DNA of 64,000 nucleotides, from positions 1 to 64,000 of the forward strand of contig CALUWI010000005.1 in assembly GCA_944324465.1 (NCBI GenBank). Direction: 5' to 3'. This document shows, in pieces, positions 8,651 through 17,358 of this stretch. Origin of the DNA: an uncultured Mucispirillum sp. GTDB lineage: Bacteria > Chrysiogenota > Deferribacteres > Deferribacterales > Mucispirillaceae. Positions within the stretch are counted from its first letter, which is position 1, and every line of letters begins with the position of its first letter. The translations under genes were made by a program, and so were the position numbers. The notes under the pieces were generated by a model that was not told the origin of the DNA, made no database searches, and saw only the letters and a list, made by a program, of their open reading frames with translations.

Positions 8651-10226
8651 TAAAAAAATATTTTTATATGATACAACATTAAGGGACGGTACTCAGTCTG
8701 AAGATGTAAATTTTACTGTTATTGATAAATTAAGAATAGCAGAACGGTTAATTGAATTTGGCATAGACTGTATAGAAGGGGGATGGCCAGGCTCAAACCC
8801 TAGAGATATGGAATTTTTTAATGCTTTAAAGAAAAATAAAAGTATTGATATAAATAAAATATCTGCTTTTGGTTCTACAAGGCGTGCTAAAAAAACATGT
8901 GAAAATGATGAAATAATACAGGCACTTCTTGAAGCAAATGTTCCAAATATTACTATTTTTGGTAAAACATGGGATTTGCATGTTAGAGAAGCCTTAAAAA
9001 TATCTCTTGATGAAAATATTGAAATTATCCACGATACTGTCCGCTATTTGAAAAGCAAAGTGGATAAAGTTTATTATGATGCAGAGCATTTTTTTGACGG
9101 CTATAATGCTAACCCAGAGTATGCATTAAAAACACTGCTTGCTGCTCGTGATGCAGGGGCAGACTGTGTTATACTTTGTGAAACAAATGGCGGAGCAATG
9201 CCTGATAAAGTTGCAGAAATAGTTGCTGTTGTAAAAAATACACTTGGTGATTATCCTTTTGGAATACATGCTCATAATGACTGTGAAATGGCTGTTGCAA
9301 ACAGTATTGTTGCAGTTAGAGGTGGAGCAAGCCATGTTCAAGGCACTATTAACGGCTATGGTGAAAGGTGCGGTAATGCCAACCTTTGCTCTATTATTCC
9401 AAACCTGCAGCTTAAATATGGATATAATTGCATAACAAGTGAAAGTTTAACTAAATTAAAAAGCCTATCAGACTTTTTAGATGAAATAGGTAACTTAAAG
9501 CATAATACTCACAGACCTTATGTTGGCAAATCTGCTTTTGCTCATAAAGGCGGTGTGCATGTATCTGCTATCTTAAAAAACTCTAAAACTTATGAGCATA
9601 TTGCTCCAGAGCTTGTTGGTAATACTCAAAGAGTTCTGTTATCAGATTTATCTGGTAAAAGTAACTTAATCTATAAGGCAAAAGAATTTGGCTTAGATAT
9701 TGAAAGCCAGTCTGATACTATACAAAATGTATTGCAGCAGCTTAAAGAACTGGAAAACAGAGGGTTTCAGTATGAAGGTGCAGAAGCATCTTTTGAACTT
9801 TTAATTAGAAGGGCAATGAACACTCTGCCGGAATTTTTTGATATTTTAAGCTACCGTGTAATTGATGAAAAAAATAAATCATTATCAGTTGCACCAATGG
9901 CAGAAGCAACAGTCAGAGTATCTGTTAATGGTGAAGTAGAGCATACAGCAGCAGGTGGAAACGGCCCTGTAAATGCACTTGATAAAGCAATAAGAAAAGC
10001 ATTAATCCATTTCTATCCACAGCTTAAGGATATGGCTCTTGTTGACTATAAAGTTCGTATTTTATCAAGCCACAATGGTACACAGGCAACAACCCGTGTT
10101 CTTGTAGTAAGCCAGGATTCAGCTGCTACATGGAGCACTGTAGGGGTTGCAGAAAACATTATTGATGCCAGCTATCAGGCTCTGCTTGATTCTATTATTT
10201 ATAAACTTTTAAAAGATAATAAATAA
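8637..10226 (+). CDS. cimA: (R)-citramalate synthase
   Basis: CimA condenses acetyl-CoA with pyruvate to citramalate, which opens the threonine-independent route to isoleucine. The 529-residue protein starts with the LeuA/HMGL-like motif [13 protein letters not shown] near residues 10-22. It carries the metal-binding HAHNDCEMA segment in the barrel and ends with a LeuA dimer-type allosteric domain (about 400-529). The sequence resembles the longer CimA-type subfamily rather than 2-isopropylmalate synthase, but substrate choice cannot be proven by eye. It overlaps lysC by 14 nt and lacks a strong Shine-Dalgarno, so translation is probably coupled. A strong terminator follows. Confidence 0.88.
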   Translation: MDSSNKKIFLYDTTLRDGTQSEDVNFTVIDKLRIAERLIEFGIDCIEGGWPGSNPRDMEFFNALKKNKSIDINKISAFGSTRRAKKTCENDEIIQALLEANVPNITIFGKTWDLHVREALKISLDENIEIIHDTVRYLKSKVDKVYYDAEHFFDGYNANPEYALKTLLAARDAGADCVILCETNGGAMPDKVAEIVAVVKNTLGDYPFGIHAHNDCEMAVANSIVAVRGGASHVQGTINGYGERCGNANLCSIIPNLQLKYGYNCITSESLTKLKSLSDFLDEIGNLKHNTHRPYVGKSAFAHKGGVHVSAILKNSKTYEHIAPELVGNTQRVLLSDLSGKSNLIYKAKEFGLDIESQSDTIQNVLQQLKELENRGFQYEGAEASFELLIRRAMNTLPEFFDILSYRVIDEKNKSLSVAPMAEATVRVSVNGEVEHTAAGGNGPVNALDKAIRKALIHFYPQLKDMALVDYKVRILSSHNGTQATTRVLVVSQDSAATWSTVGVAENIIDASYQALLDSIIYKLLKDNK

Positions 10227-10231
10227 AAATT

Positions 10232-10262
10232 AATACCTGCTGTATTTCAGCAGGTATTTTTT
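10232..10262 (+). terminator. Rho-independent terminator of the hom-cimA operon
   Basis: A perfect 11-bp stem (10232-10242 with 10248-10258, core TACCTGCTG/CAGCAGGTA) with a 5-nt loop is followed by a T run. It begins 5 nt after the cimA stop. Confidence 0.9.
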
Positions 10263-10546
10263 ATGTGCAGAATTATATTCAGAATTATTTTAAGATATAG
10301 TATAAAAGTTATTTGAAATATTATAAGCTGTATATGCATACATAAAAATATTTGTATGTTTTTACAGATATAGTCTTTATATGCAGCTTTAAAATAAATA
10401 TATGCAGGATATAAATTTTCATTATATATACTAACTTTAAAATATAAAGATAGTATATTATAATTTACTAAATGAATAATTAATTAAATAATGTAACAAA
10501 AAAATAGTTTTAAGGTAATATTTATCTTAAAAAGGGAATAAAAAAA
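10263..10546. other. AT-rich intergenic region
   Basis: About 280 nt separate the cimA terminator from the convergent small gene at 10547. No reading frame longer than about 20 codons with a ribosome-binding site is visible. The right end (10499-10552) can fold into an AAATAGTTTT/AAAACTATTT stem followed, on the minus strand, by T residues. This could terminate the 10547-10915 gene, but it overlaps that gene's TAG and is weak. Confidence 0.4.
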
Positions 10547-10915
10547 CTATTTTTGATTTTCAGATAATCCAATAAATTTATCCATTATATCATCAAGTTT
10601 ACTAATAGAAACAGTACCCCACATTTCTTCTATTTTGTTATTGCCTATACCATGGGTATATTTTACTGTAACATCAGTAATAGAAGGCAGTATAATTAAA
10701 TCAAGAAAAACATCTTTAATATTAAACATTAAATCAATAGAGCCATCTTCAGAAGGTGTGCCGCTTACTGTTAATGAGTATTTTTTGTAATACCTTAATG
10801 CAACTAATGCTGCCACTTCAACATGTTCTGCACTGAACGGTTCACCTTTACCAAATGACCAGCCTTTTTTTAGTTTAGCAATTTCTCTAATTCGTACTTC
10901 AAAGTTTTCCTGCAT
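10547..10915 (-). CDS. Hypothetical protein
   Basis: This 122-residue protein is not recognised with confidence. It has no signal peptide or membrane helix. The N-terminal half is helical and contains KKGWSFGKGEPFSAEHVEVAALVALRYY. That recalls a pattern seen in assorted small bacterial proteins (Leu-x-x-Gly-Trp-x-x-x-x-x-x-x-Pro followed by an amphipathic helix), often from mobile or defence-like loci, but no function is assigned to it. The C-terminal half is beta-rich (GSIDLMFNIKDVFLDLIIL). It is a single gene on the minus strand, divergent from the PHP-domain gene, with an 8-bp inverted repeat between the two. Confidence 0.6.
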   Translation of the reverse strand: MQENFEVRIREIAKLKKGWSFGKGEPFSAEHVEVAALVALRYYKKYSLTVSGTPSEDGSIDLMFNIKDVFLDLIILPSITDVTVKYTHGIGNNKIEEMWGTVSISKLDDIMDKFIGLSENQK

Positions 10916-10954
10916 ATAAGTAACCCATTTTAAAATTATTTATTTTTTAAATAA

Positions 10955-11002
10955 TATACTTGCCATTTCTCTAAAAAACAAGTATAACTGAAAAACTATA
11001 AT
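10955..11002 (+). promoter_or_regulatory. Inverted repeat and -10 box upstream of the PHP-domain gene
   Basis: TATACTTG at 10955-10962 and CAAGTATA at 10979-10986 form a perfect 8-bp inverted repeat with a 16-nt spacer, in the gap between two divergent genes. TATAAT follows at 10997-11002, so the right arm sits near the expected -35 region. This looks like an operator, but the regulator is unknown; an RNA hairpin or chance in AT-rich DNA is possible. Confidence 0.4.
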
Positions 11003-11035
11003 TTGTAAATAATTACTTTATTTTTGGGTTTTATT

Positions 11036-11707
11036 ATGATTTATGATTTACATACACACTCCACACACTCTGACGGTATGCTTATTCCTGCAGAAGTAGC
11101 ACGCACAGCACAAGTGCAGGGCTATCTTGGTATTGCATTAACAGACCATGTGGACAGTTCTAATATTTATCAAGTTTTACAGGCTAATTTAAAATTTAAA
11201 GAGTGGTTTAATAAATCAACAGATGATAATTTTAAAGTAATTGTTGGTGTAGAAATAACTCATGTTAATCCTAAAGATATTGCACCGCTTACTAAAATAG
11301 CAAGAGATAATGGTGCAGATATAGTTGTAGTTCATGGAGAAACAATTTCTGAGCCTGTTACTCCAGGCACTAACAGGGCAGCAATAGAAGCACATGTTGA
11401 TATATTAGCCCATCCTGGACTTATGAGTTATGAAGATGCATGTTTTGCTGCAGAAAATAATGTTTATCTTGAAATTACTACAAGAAAAAGCCATGCATAT
11501 ACTAATGCACATGTTGCAAATATGGCAAGAAAAGCTGGAGCACAGCTTGTTATTGATAATGACGCTCACAGTCCTTCTGATTTTGTAGGCAGTGAAAAAG
11601 CATGTAAAATTATGCTTGGAGCAGGCATCAGTGAAGATGAAATAAAAAATATAATTAATAATAATAAAATAATATTTGAGAAAGCTATTGGAGGCAAAAA
11701 TGGCTAA
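11036..11707 (+). CDS. PHP-domain phosphoesterase (histidinol-phosphatase-like)
   Basis: The PHP domain fills this 223-residue protein. Metal-ligand motifs visible in order are HTHSTHSDG (residues 6-14), TDHVD (about 36-40), GVEITH, VVHGE, LAHPG and DNDAHS. Family members are metal-dependent phosphoesterases, including histidinol-phosphate phosphatases and nucleoside 3',5'-phosphate hydrolases. The substrate cannot be read from sequence, and no his gene is nearby. I use the ATG at 11036 rather than the in-frame TTG at 11024 because MIYDLHTHS is the usual opening. There is no good Shine-Dalgarno. It overlaps the next gene by 8 nt. Confidence 0.85.
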   Translation: MIYDLHTHSTHSDGMLIPAEVARTAQVQGYLGIALTDHVDSSNIYQVLQANLKFKEWFNKSTDDNFKVIVGVEITHVNPKDIAPLTKIARDNGADIVVVHGETISEPVTPGTNRAAIEAHVDILAHPGLMSYEDACFAAENNVYLEITTRKSHAYTNAHVANMARKAGAQLVIDNDAHSPSDFVGSEKACKIMLGAGISEDEIKNIINNNKIIFEKAIGGKNG

Positions 11708-12260
11708 AAAAGATAAAATCAATATTGATAATACTGGTGTAGACAGGCTTGAAACATTTATGCAGAATAACATTAAAATGATTGTTATATTAATAACTGC
11801 ATTAGTAGTATTATTTATTGCTGTATATCTTGGATATACTGCTTATGGTGTATCTAAAAATAAAAAGATTTCTTCTCTTAGTGCTGCAGAAATGGTAATG
11901 CTTGATAATGCTTCTGTTGATGCTTTTGCTGCATTATCTTCAACTGTACCATCATTAAAAGACTATATTGCTGTTCGCAGTGCAGGAATGTATTATATGT
12001 TTGGTAACAGCGAAAAAGCAGTAAGCGAGCTTCAAAAGGCTGGCGGCAGATTTTCAGAATTAAGTGCTGGTATGCTTTATGATTTAGGTCAGAATGTTGT
12101 TCCTGCAAACTATTTACAGGGTGAAATGAGAGAATTATGGTATTATAGAAATGTATTATCATCTAATGATAATAATACTGATAAAAATATTAATGATTTT
12201 AAAATGCTTTACCCAGAAAGCCAGCTTTTAACATTAGTTGAAAACTGGAATGTTAAATAG
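11700..12260 (+). CDS. Membrane-anchored TPR-like protein
   Basis: The 186-residue protein starts at the ATG at 11700 (MAKKDKINIDN), because GGAGG lies 5 nt upstream; the frame is open further upstream. Residues about 27-49 form one transmembrane helix, preceded by a basic N terminus. The rest is an Ala-rich helical region resembling tetratricopeptide repeats. This architecture resembles YfgM/TPR_21 proteins, which are inner-membrane proteins with a periplasmic TPR domain that assist envelope protein folding. That is an inference from layout only. It overlaps the PHP gene by 8 nt and is followed 14 nt later by the DUF502 gene. Confidence 0.7.
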   Translation: MAKKDKINIDNTGVDRLETFMQNNIKMIVILITALVVLFIAVYLGYTAYGVSKNKKISSLSAAEMVMLDNASVDAFAALSSTVPSLKDYIAVRSAGMYYMFGNSEKAVSELQKAGGRFSELSAGMLYDLGQNVVPANYLQGEMRELWYYRNVLSSNDNNTDKNINDFKMLYPESQLLTLVENWNVK

Positions 12261-12274
12261 AAGCTCTATAAATT

Positions 12275-12928
12275 ATGAGTATCACTCAAAAAATTAAAAA
12301 GATTTTTATAGCAGGTATACTGGCTCTTTTACCTATTGTAGTAACAGTATATCTGCTTTACTTTTTATATAATCTTGTAGTTTCAAAAGCCAGTCCAATT
12401 GTAAAAAAAATAGCACATCAATATAATTATGACTTTAGTGAATATATTTTTCAGATAGGTACATTTCTGCTTATCTTATTAATTATCTTTATTATTGGCA
12501 TATTTACAAGAATGTATCTTGGTAAACTTTTTATTAAGATGCTTGATAATATTATGACACATATTCCTATTGCCCGTTCTATATATAATGCAACAAAGCA
12601 GGTTATAGATTCTTTTGGCAATACTTCCGGCTCATCATTTTCTAAAGTTGTGCTTGTAGAGTTTCCAAGACGGGATATGTGGATGATTGCATTTCTTGTT
12701 AGAGATTCGCTGCCTGTAATGCAGGAAGCATCTACAAAAGAGGAAAGTGTAAATGTTTTTATTCCAACTGCACCTAACCCTACATCTGGTTTTATTGCAG
12801 TAGTACCTAAAAAAGATATTAGAGAAATAGATATTACAGTGGAAGAAGGGATTAAATTTGTGCTTTCTGTTGGAATAATTAATTTAGATAAACATTCAGA
12901 TATAAAAGAATTAGTAAAGGATAAATAA
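12275..12928 (+). CDS. DUF502 family membrane protein
   Basis: The 217-residue protein has two strong transmembrane segments (about residues 9-33 and 58-83). They are followed by the conserved block HIPIARSIYNATKQVIDSF and a beta-rich soluble part with FVPTAPNPTSGFIAVVP-like sequence. Both are hallmarks of DUF502 proteins, a widespread family of inner-membrane proteins with no established biochemical role. It is in an operon with aroE, whose GTG start follows its stop directly. No regulatory feature is visible in the 14-nt upstream gap. Confidence 0.88.
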   Translation: MSITQKIKKIFIAGILALLPIVVTVYLLYFLYNLVVSKASPIVKKIAHQYNYDFSEYIFQIGTFLLILLIIFIIGIFTRMYLGKLFIKMLDNIMTHIPIARSIYNATKQVIDSFGNTSGSSFSKVVLVEFPRRDMWMIAFLVRDSLPVMQEASTKEESVNVFIPTAPNPTSGFIAVVPKKDIREIDITVEEGIKFVLSVGIINLDKHSDIKELVKDK

Positions 12929-13729
12929 GTGTATATTAATTTAGGATTAATTGGAAACCCATTAACTCATACATTTTCTCCATTTATACATAACTATTTT
13001 TTATACAAATCAGGCCTTTGCGGCGGATATACTTGTTATGATATAAGTTTAGAAGAACTTGAAGAAACTATTATAATGTTTCAGAAATTTCATTTTAAAG
13101 GTGTAAATGTAACAGTTCCTTATAAGCAGGAAGTTATGCAGTTTTGTTCAGAGCTTGATATTACAGCAAAAAGTATAGGTGCTGTAAACACTCTGCATTT
13201 TACTGATAATGGAATTATTGGACATAATACTGATATTTTTGGATTTCATATGATGCTTGAAACTTCAGGTATTAATACATTAAATAAAAAAGTGCTGTTA
13301 TTAGGTGCAGGTGGTGCTTCAAGAGCTGTTATACCATATTTATTAATGAATAAGCCTGAATATTTTTTAATAGCAAACAGAACAGTAGAAAAAGCTAAAG
13401 ATTTATCATCACTATACGATAATAATGCAGATATTTGCAGTTTAGATGATTTACAGGGATTAGAGTTTGATATTGTTATTAATGCCACATCTATGGGCGT
13501 AAAAGGTGAGCCTTATACAGACTATGGATTTAAAATTAATGAAGCAGCAGTAGATATGATATATAAACCACAAATGACATCTTTTTTATCATTATACAGC
13601 AAAAATAATATAAAACTTGTAAACGGTCTTGCTATGCTTATTTATCAGGCAGCAGGTTCATTTAATATATGGACTGGATGCGATATTATACCAAATATGG
13701 AATATTTTAATAAGGCAGTATATAAGTAA
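12929..13729 (+). CDS. aroE: Shikimate dehydrogenase
   Basis: AroE reduces 3-dehydroshikimate to shikimate with NADPH in the chorismate pathway. The 266-residue protein has the substrate-binding HTFSPFIHN (residues 14-22), the catalytic Lys66 in NVTVPYKQE, the substrate-binding Asp in GHNTDIFGF, the nucleotide-binding GAGGASRA and the C-terminal GLAMLIYQAA. The start is the GTG at 12929, immediately after the preceding TAA, with AAAGG 8 nt upstream. tRNA-Arg lies just beyond its stop on the other strand. No other aro gene is in the window. Confidence 0.94.
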   Translation: MYINLGLIGNPLTHTFSPFIHNYFLYKSGLCGGYTCYDISLEELEETIIMFQKFHFKGVNVTVPYKQEVMQFCSELDITAKSIGAVNTLHFTDNGIIGHNTDIFGFHMMLETSGINTLNKKVLLLGAGGASRAVIPYLLMNKPEYFLIANRTVEKAKDLSSLYDNNADICSLDDLQGLEFDIVINATSMGVKGEPYTDYGFKINEAAVDMIYKPQMTSFLSLYSKNNIKLVNGLAMLIYQAAGSFNIWTGCDIIPNMEYFNKAVYK

Positions 13730-13734
13730 TTTAG

Positions 13735-13807
13735 TGGGCTATGCAGGAATTGAACCTGCGACACCCAACTCCGGAGGTTGGTGCTCTATCCACTGAGCTA
13801 ATAGCCC
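13735..13807 (-). tRNA. tRNA-Arg (anticodon CCG)
   Basis: Read on the minus strand, the 73-nt sequence folds into a full cloverleaf. The acceptor stem is GGGCTAT/ATAGCCC, the D arm contains GCTCAGTGGATAGAGC, the anticodon stem is CCAAC/GTTGG around loop CTCCGGA, and the T arm is GCAGG-TTCAATT-CCTGC. The anticodon is CCG (plus-strand positions 13772-13774), which reads the arginine codon CGG. The discriminator is A and the next bases are CTA, so the CCA end is not encoded and must be added by a nucleotidyltransferase. Confidence 0.95.
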
Positions 13808-13927
13808 TAAATCGCATAATGATATATAAAATAAACTTAAATAGCAAGTTATTTTTAAAAAATGTACTGTTAAAATTGTAAAAATCAAACATAGATAATT
13901 TTTTTTGTCATTTTTATATTATTATTC

Positions 13928-13955
13928 TTGACAAAACCTGATTAAAAGCTATAAA
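13928..13955 (+). promoter_or_regulatory. Promoter of asd
   Basis: A consensus -35 TTGACA (13928-13933) and -10 TATAAA (13950-13955) are separated by 16 bp. The box pair lies 27 nt before the asd ATG, which has GGAGAGG as its ribosome-binding site. Confidence 0.8.
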
Positions 13956-13982
13956 GTTATTTACATTTTAGGAGAGGATATT

Positions 13983-14999
13983 ATGATACCACAAAAAAAA
14001 TCAGCTTATAATGTTGCTGTTGTTGGAGCTACTGGTGCAGTAGGGCAGACTTTTTTAGATATTTTATCTGAAAGAAATTTTCCTATTGATAATTTAAAAC
14101 TTTTAGCATCATCCAGGTCTGCTGGTAAAAAAATGCAGTATAATGGTAAAGAATATACTGTTGAAGAATTAACTCATGATTCATTTAAAGATGTTGATAT
14201 AGCATTATTTTCTGCTGGTGCATCAAGGTCAAAAGAATTTGCACCATCTGCAGTTAAAGCTGGAGCTGTAGTAGTAGATAATTCTTCTGCTTTTAGAATG
14301 GATAAAGATGTACCATTAGTTGTGCCTGAAGTAAACCCAGAAGATGCATTAAAAAATAATGGTATAATAGCTAATCCAAACTGTACAACAATTATTATGC
14401 TTGTGCCTTTAAAACCACTGCATGATTATGCAAAAATTAAAAGAGTTGTTGTATCATCATATCAATCAGCTTCTGGTGCAGGAGCTGCAGCTACTATGGA
14501 ATTAATGGAGCAGACAAAAGCATGGTCAAAAGGTGAATCAATTGAAATAAAAGCTTTTGCTCATCAGCTTCTTTTTAATGTTATTCCGCATATTGATGTG
14601 TTTACAGAAAATGGTTATACAAAAGAAGAAATGAAAATGTATAACGAAACTCGTAAAATGCTTCACTCTGATGAAATAAAAGTTAGTGCTACATGTGTTC
14701 GTGTGCCAGTGTTAACTGCTCATTCAGAAAGTGTTTTAATAGAAACTGAGAAAAAACTTACTCCTGAAAAAGCTAGAGAATTACTTTCTAATGCACCAGG
14801 TGTTAAACTTTATGATAATCCTGATGAAAAACAATATCCAATGCCGCTTTTAGCATCAGGGCAGGATTTATGCTATGTTGGCAGAATTAGGGAAGATATA
14901 GCATACGATAATGGCTTATCATTTTTTGTAAGTGGTGACCAGTTAAGAAAAGGAGCAGCTACAAATGCTGTCCAAATTGCAGAGTTATTAATAAAATAA
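13983..14999 (+). CDS. asd: Aspartate-semialdehyde dehydrogenase
   Basis: Asd reduces aspartyl phosphate to aspartate semialdehyde, linking LysC to Hom and to the lysine/diaminopimelate branch. The 338-residue protein has the NADP-binding GATGAVG at residues 15-21, the catalytic Cys134 in NPNCTT, the QSASGAGAA segment and the active-site His in VRVPVLTAHSE. The length is typical. It has its own strong promoter and is separate from the hom-lysC operon, so the two can be controlled independently. Confidence 0.96.
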   Translation: MIPQKKSAYNVAVVGATGAVGQTFLDILSERNFPIDNLKLLASSRSAGKKMQYNGKEYTVEELTHDSFKDVDIALFSAGASRSKEFAPSAVKAGAVVVDNSSAFRMDKDVPLVVPEVNPEDALKNNGIIANPNCTTIIMLVPLKPLHDYAKIKRVVVSSYQSASGAGAAATMELMEQTKAWSKGESIEIKAFAHQLLFNVIPHIDVFTENGYTKEEMKMYNETRKMLHSDEIKVSATCVRVPVLTAHSESVLIETEKKLTPEKARELLSNAPGVKLYDNPDEKQYPMPLLASGQDLCYVGRIREDIAYDNGLSFFVSGDQLRKGAATNAVQIAELLIK

Positions 15000-15037
15000 A
15001 TAATTAATAAAATACAGGATAAATGGTATATCTTTAC

Positions 15038-15065
15038 TTGACAAGTAGAAGTAATTGTATATAAT
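15038..15065 (+). promoter_or_regulatory. Promoter of the HU gene
   Basis: Consensus TTGACA (15038-15043) and TATAAT (15060-15065) with a 16-bp spacer make this one of the strongest promoter matches in the window. That fits an abundant nucleoid protein. A GGAGG ribosome-binding site follows at 15091-15095 before the GTG start. Confidence 0.88.
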
Positions 15066-15101
15066 AGCCAAATCTATCCTATATATTTATGGAGGTTTTA
15101 C

Positions 15102-15371
15102 GTGAATAAAAAAGAGCTTATCGATTCTATTGCACAAAAAACAGGTGTAAAAAAAGTTGAAGCTGAAAAAGTATTATCTGCTTATGAAGCTACAATCCTT
15201 GAAACATTAAAAAAAGGTGAAAGAGTAACTATCGTTGGTTTTGGTACTTTCACTGTAAGTGACAGAAAAGAAAGAAAAGGCCGTAACCCTAAAACTGGTG
15301 CAGAAATGGTTATTCCTGCTAAAAAAATGCCTAAATTTCTTGTTGGTAAATCTTTTAAAGAATCATTCTAA
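15102..15371 (+). CDS. hup: HU-family DNA-binding protein
   Basis: HU binds DNA without sequence preference and bends it, helping to organise the nucleoid. The 89-residue protein shows the whole fold: the helical N terminus (MNKKELIDSIAQKTGVKK), the core GFGTFTVSDRKERKGRNPKTG and the C-terminal KKMPKFLVGKSFKE. It starts with GTG behind GGAGG. It is monocistronic, with a consensus promoter and a 16-bp hairpin terminator right after the stop. HU versus the sequence-specific IHF cannot be separated with certainty, but the sequence is HU-like. Confidence 0.95.
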   Translation: MNKKELIDSIAQKTGVKKVEAEKVLSAYEATILETLKKGERVTIVGFGTFTVSDRKERKGRNPKTGAEMVIPAKKMPKFLVGKSFKESF

Positions 15372-15381
15372 TTATTTAATG

Positions 15382-15431
15382 GATATAATAAGCATGTCTA
15401 AAACATGCTTATTATATCATTTTACTTCTTT
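15382..15431 (+). terminator. Terminator of hup
   Basis: A perfect 16-bp stem (15382-15397 with 15403-15418, core AAGCATGT/ACATGCTT) with a 5-nt loop is followed by a T-rich tract that runs to within a few bases of the next ATG at 15435. Confidence 0.85.
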
Positions 15432-15434
15432 TTT

Positions 15435-16007
15435 ATGTCTAAAAATTCATCAGATAATAAAATAGTTTCTTTTATATTTGAAGCTGGATTATTAAATCGT
15501 TTTAAACGCAGTGGATTTGATTTTCTAGGTACTGGAAATCAAAATATATCATCTCATTCCTTTAGAACAGCAGTTATTTCATATATTTTAGCTGAAAGAT
15601 TAAATGCAGACAGCAGCAAAGCTGTATTATTATCTCTATTTCATGATATACCAGAAACAAGAACAGGAGATATAAACTATTTCCAGAAACAATATGTAGA
15701 AAAAAATGAAATGAAAGCAGTAGAAGATATTGTAGAAAATATTAAAGAACTTTCATTACTTCCTGCATTAATTTTAGAGTTTAATAATGGCAGCAGTATT
15801 GAAGCTGAAATAGCACGAGATGCCGATGTATTAGAGCTTATTTTTACTTTAAAGGAAGAATTAGATAAAGGCAACAAACAGGCTGAAATATGGGTAAAAG
15901 ATGCTTTAAAAAGGCTGAAATTAAGCGACAGTATAAAAATAGCAGATACTGCATTATCTGTTAATTCTTATGACTGGTGGATGGATATTCTGAAAGTAGA
16001 TAGATAA
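15435..16007 (+). CDS. HD-domain hydrolase (HD_3/YfbR-like)
   Basis: The protein is a cytosolic HD-superfamily phosphohydrolase of about 190 residues. Metal-ligand motifs are His41 (SSHSFR), His70-Asp71 with Glu74 (LFHDIPETRTGD) and the late Asp in RDADVLEL near residue 130. YfbR-like members hydrolyse deoxynucleoside 5'-monophosphates; this substrate is only a suggestion. I choose the ATG at 15435 over the in-frame ATG at 15405, which would lie inside the hup terminator stem. Neither has a Shine-Dalgarno, so initiation is unusual or the transcript starts close by. Confidence 0.8.
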   Translation: MSKNSSDNKIVSFIFEAGLLNRFKRSGFDFLGTGNQNISSHSFRTAVISYILAERLNADSSKAVLLSLFHDIPETRTGDINYFQKQYVEKNEMKAVEDIVENIKELSLLPALILEFNNGSSIEAEIARDADVLELIFTLKEELDKGNKQAEIWVKDALKRLKLSDSIKIADTALSVNSYDWWMDILKVDR

Positions 16008-16270
16008 TCTAAATTCTTTTATTATTAATCATTTACTCTATATTCTTATTAAAACTTAAAAATATAAATATCATTAAAAGATTTTATAAATCATAATGTA
16101 TATATATTGCAGCATATAGTTAATATTTGTATAATAATGGCTATATATTATGAAACTATATAGCTATGGTATTATTGTATCTTAAGATTTATTTATTTTG
16201 TTTAATTATTAATTATTAATTATTTAAGAATATAATATTTATTATTATTTTTAAGATTGTATGAAGAATT
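16008..16270. other. AT-rich intergenic region
   Basis: The region between the HD-domain gene and the convergent pot operon is nearly all A/T with short runs of TTATTAATTATT. I see no reading frame with a ribosome-binding site, no tRNA and no clear stem-loop apart from the terminator entered separately. Confidence 0.5.
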
Positions 16271-16299
16271 AAAAACCCCATCTGCATAAACAGATGGGG
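16271..16299 (-). terminator. Terminator of the pot operon
   Basis: A 9-bp GC-rich stem, CCCCATCTG (16276-16284) with CAGATGGGG (16291-16299), has a 6-nt loop. On the minus strand it is followed by five T residues (plus-strand A run 16271-16275). It lies 19 nt beyond the potD stop. The plus-strand side has a weak CTTTAT tract, so it may also stop transcription from the HD-domain gene. Confidence 0.85.
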
Positions 16300-16317
16300 C
16301 TTTATATTATGGTTTAA

Positions 16318-17358
16318 TTATTCGCCTATTTTTAATTTTTCCCAGAAAGCACTGTATATTGGAAGTGCTTCTTCAACATCAAGCTGAAATTCAGAATTTT
16401 TTAAATCATCATCAGTAGGGAAGATAGTTCTGCTGTTTTTTGATGTTTCATCAAGATATTGTGCAACTTCTTCTTTTTTTACAGGGGTAGTGTATCCTAC
16501 ATAGTTAGAAATTTGTGCAGAAACATCTGGACGGATAATAAAATCTATGAATTTATAAGCATTTTCTACATTTTTAGCTTTGCTTGGAATAACAAGGCTG
16601 TCTACCCATACAGCAGCACCATCTTTTGGATAAATGTATTTAATATTTTCATTTTCCTGAGCTGCCATAAAAGCTTCACCGCTCCACATAATACCAATAT
16701 ATACTTCTTCATTTAAAAATGGTGTTCTAGGAGAATCTGAGTTAAAAAGTTTAACTGAAGGCATAAGTTTTACAAGTTTATTATATGCTGCTTCTAATTC
16801 ATCTTTATTTTTTGTATTGCCAGAATATCCAAGAGAACGAAGTGCTGCATGGAAAACTTCTCTTAAATCGTTTTGAAGCATTACTTTTCCTTTAAATTCA
16901 TCTCTCCATAAATCTGCCCATGAAGATATTGTTGCAGGGTCAATATATTTTGCATTTACACCTATTGCAGTAGTTCCCCACATAAAAGGTACACTGTATT
17001 TGTTATCTGGGTCATAAGGCTGGTTAATAAGCTGTGGATTAAGTTTACTAAAGTTAGTAAGTTTTGTTTTATCAATAGCTTGTATTAAGCCTTCTTTCTG
17101 CATTTTCTGCACATAGTAAGTTGATGGCACTGCAACATCATAATCTGCACCACCAGTTATTTTGATTTTAGCATACATTGCTTCGTTACTGTCATAAGTA
17201 GTGTAACGAACTTTAATACCAGTTTCTTTTTCAAACTGTTTAATAACTTCATCAGGAATATATTCTGACCAGTTATAAACATACACTTCGTTTTCTGGTT
17301 TTTTTGTGCAGGCAAAAACAGCTAAGCTGACCAGCATAAGAATAATGATTTTTTTCAT
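16318..17358 (-). CDS. potD: Spermidine/putrescine ABC transporter substrate-binding lipoprotein
   Basis: This is the polyamine-binding protein of the PotABCD importer. The 346-residue protein has a lipoprotein signal with lipobox LAVFAC and the lipidated Cys17, so it is probably anchored in the periplasm. The mature part begins with the PotD-like VYVYNWSEYIPDEVIKQFEKETGI, and the family pattern continues (YDSNEAMYAKI, YDVAVPSTYYV). It is the last gene of the operon and overlaps potC by 4 nt. Putrescine versus spermidine preference cannot be decided by eye. Confidence 0.92.
   Translation of the reverse strand: MKKIIILMLVSLAVFACTKKPENEVYVYNWSEYIPDEVIKQFEKETGIKVRYTTYDSNEAMYAKIKITGGADYDVAVPSTYYVQKMQKEGLIQAIDKTKLTNFSKLNPQLINQPYDPDNKYSVPFMWGTTAIGVNAKYIDPATISSWADLWRDEFKGKVMLQNDLREVFHAALRSLGYSGNTKNKDELEAAYNKLVKLMPSVKLFNSDSPRTPFLNEEVYIGIMWSGEAFMAAQENENIKYIYPKDGAAVWVDSLVIPSKAKNVENAYKFIDFIIRPDVSAQISNYVGYTTPVKKEEVAQYLDETSKNSRTIFPTDDDLKNSEFQLDVEEALPIYSAFWEKLKIGE

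Noticed and set aside
11405-11773. 122-residue minus-strand frame over the PHP gene end
   Set aside because: It covers two well-supported plus-strand genes and its translation is not protein-like.
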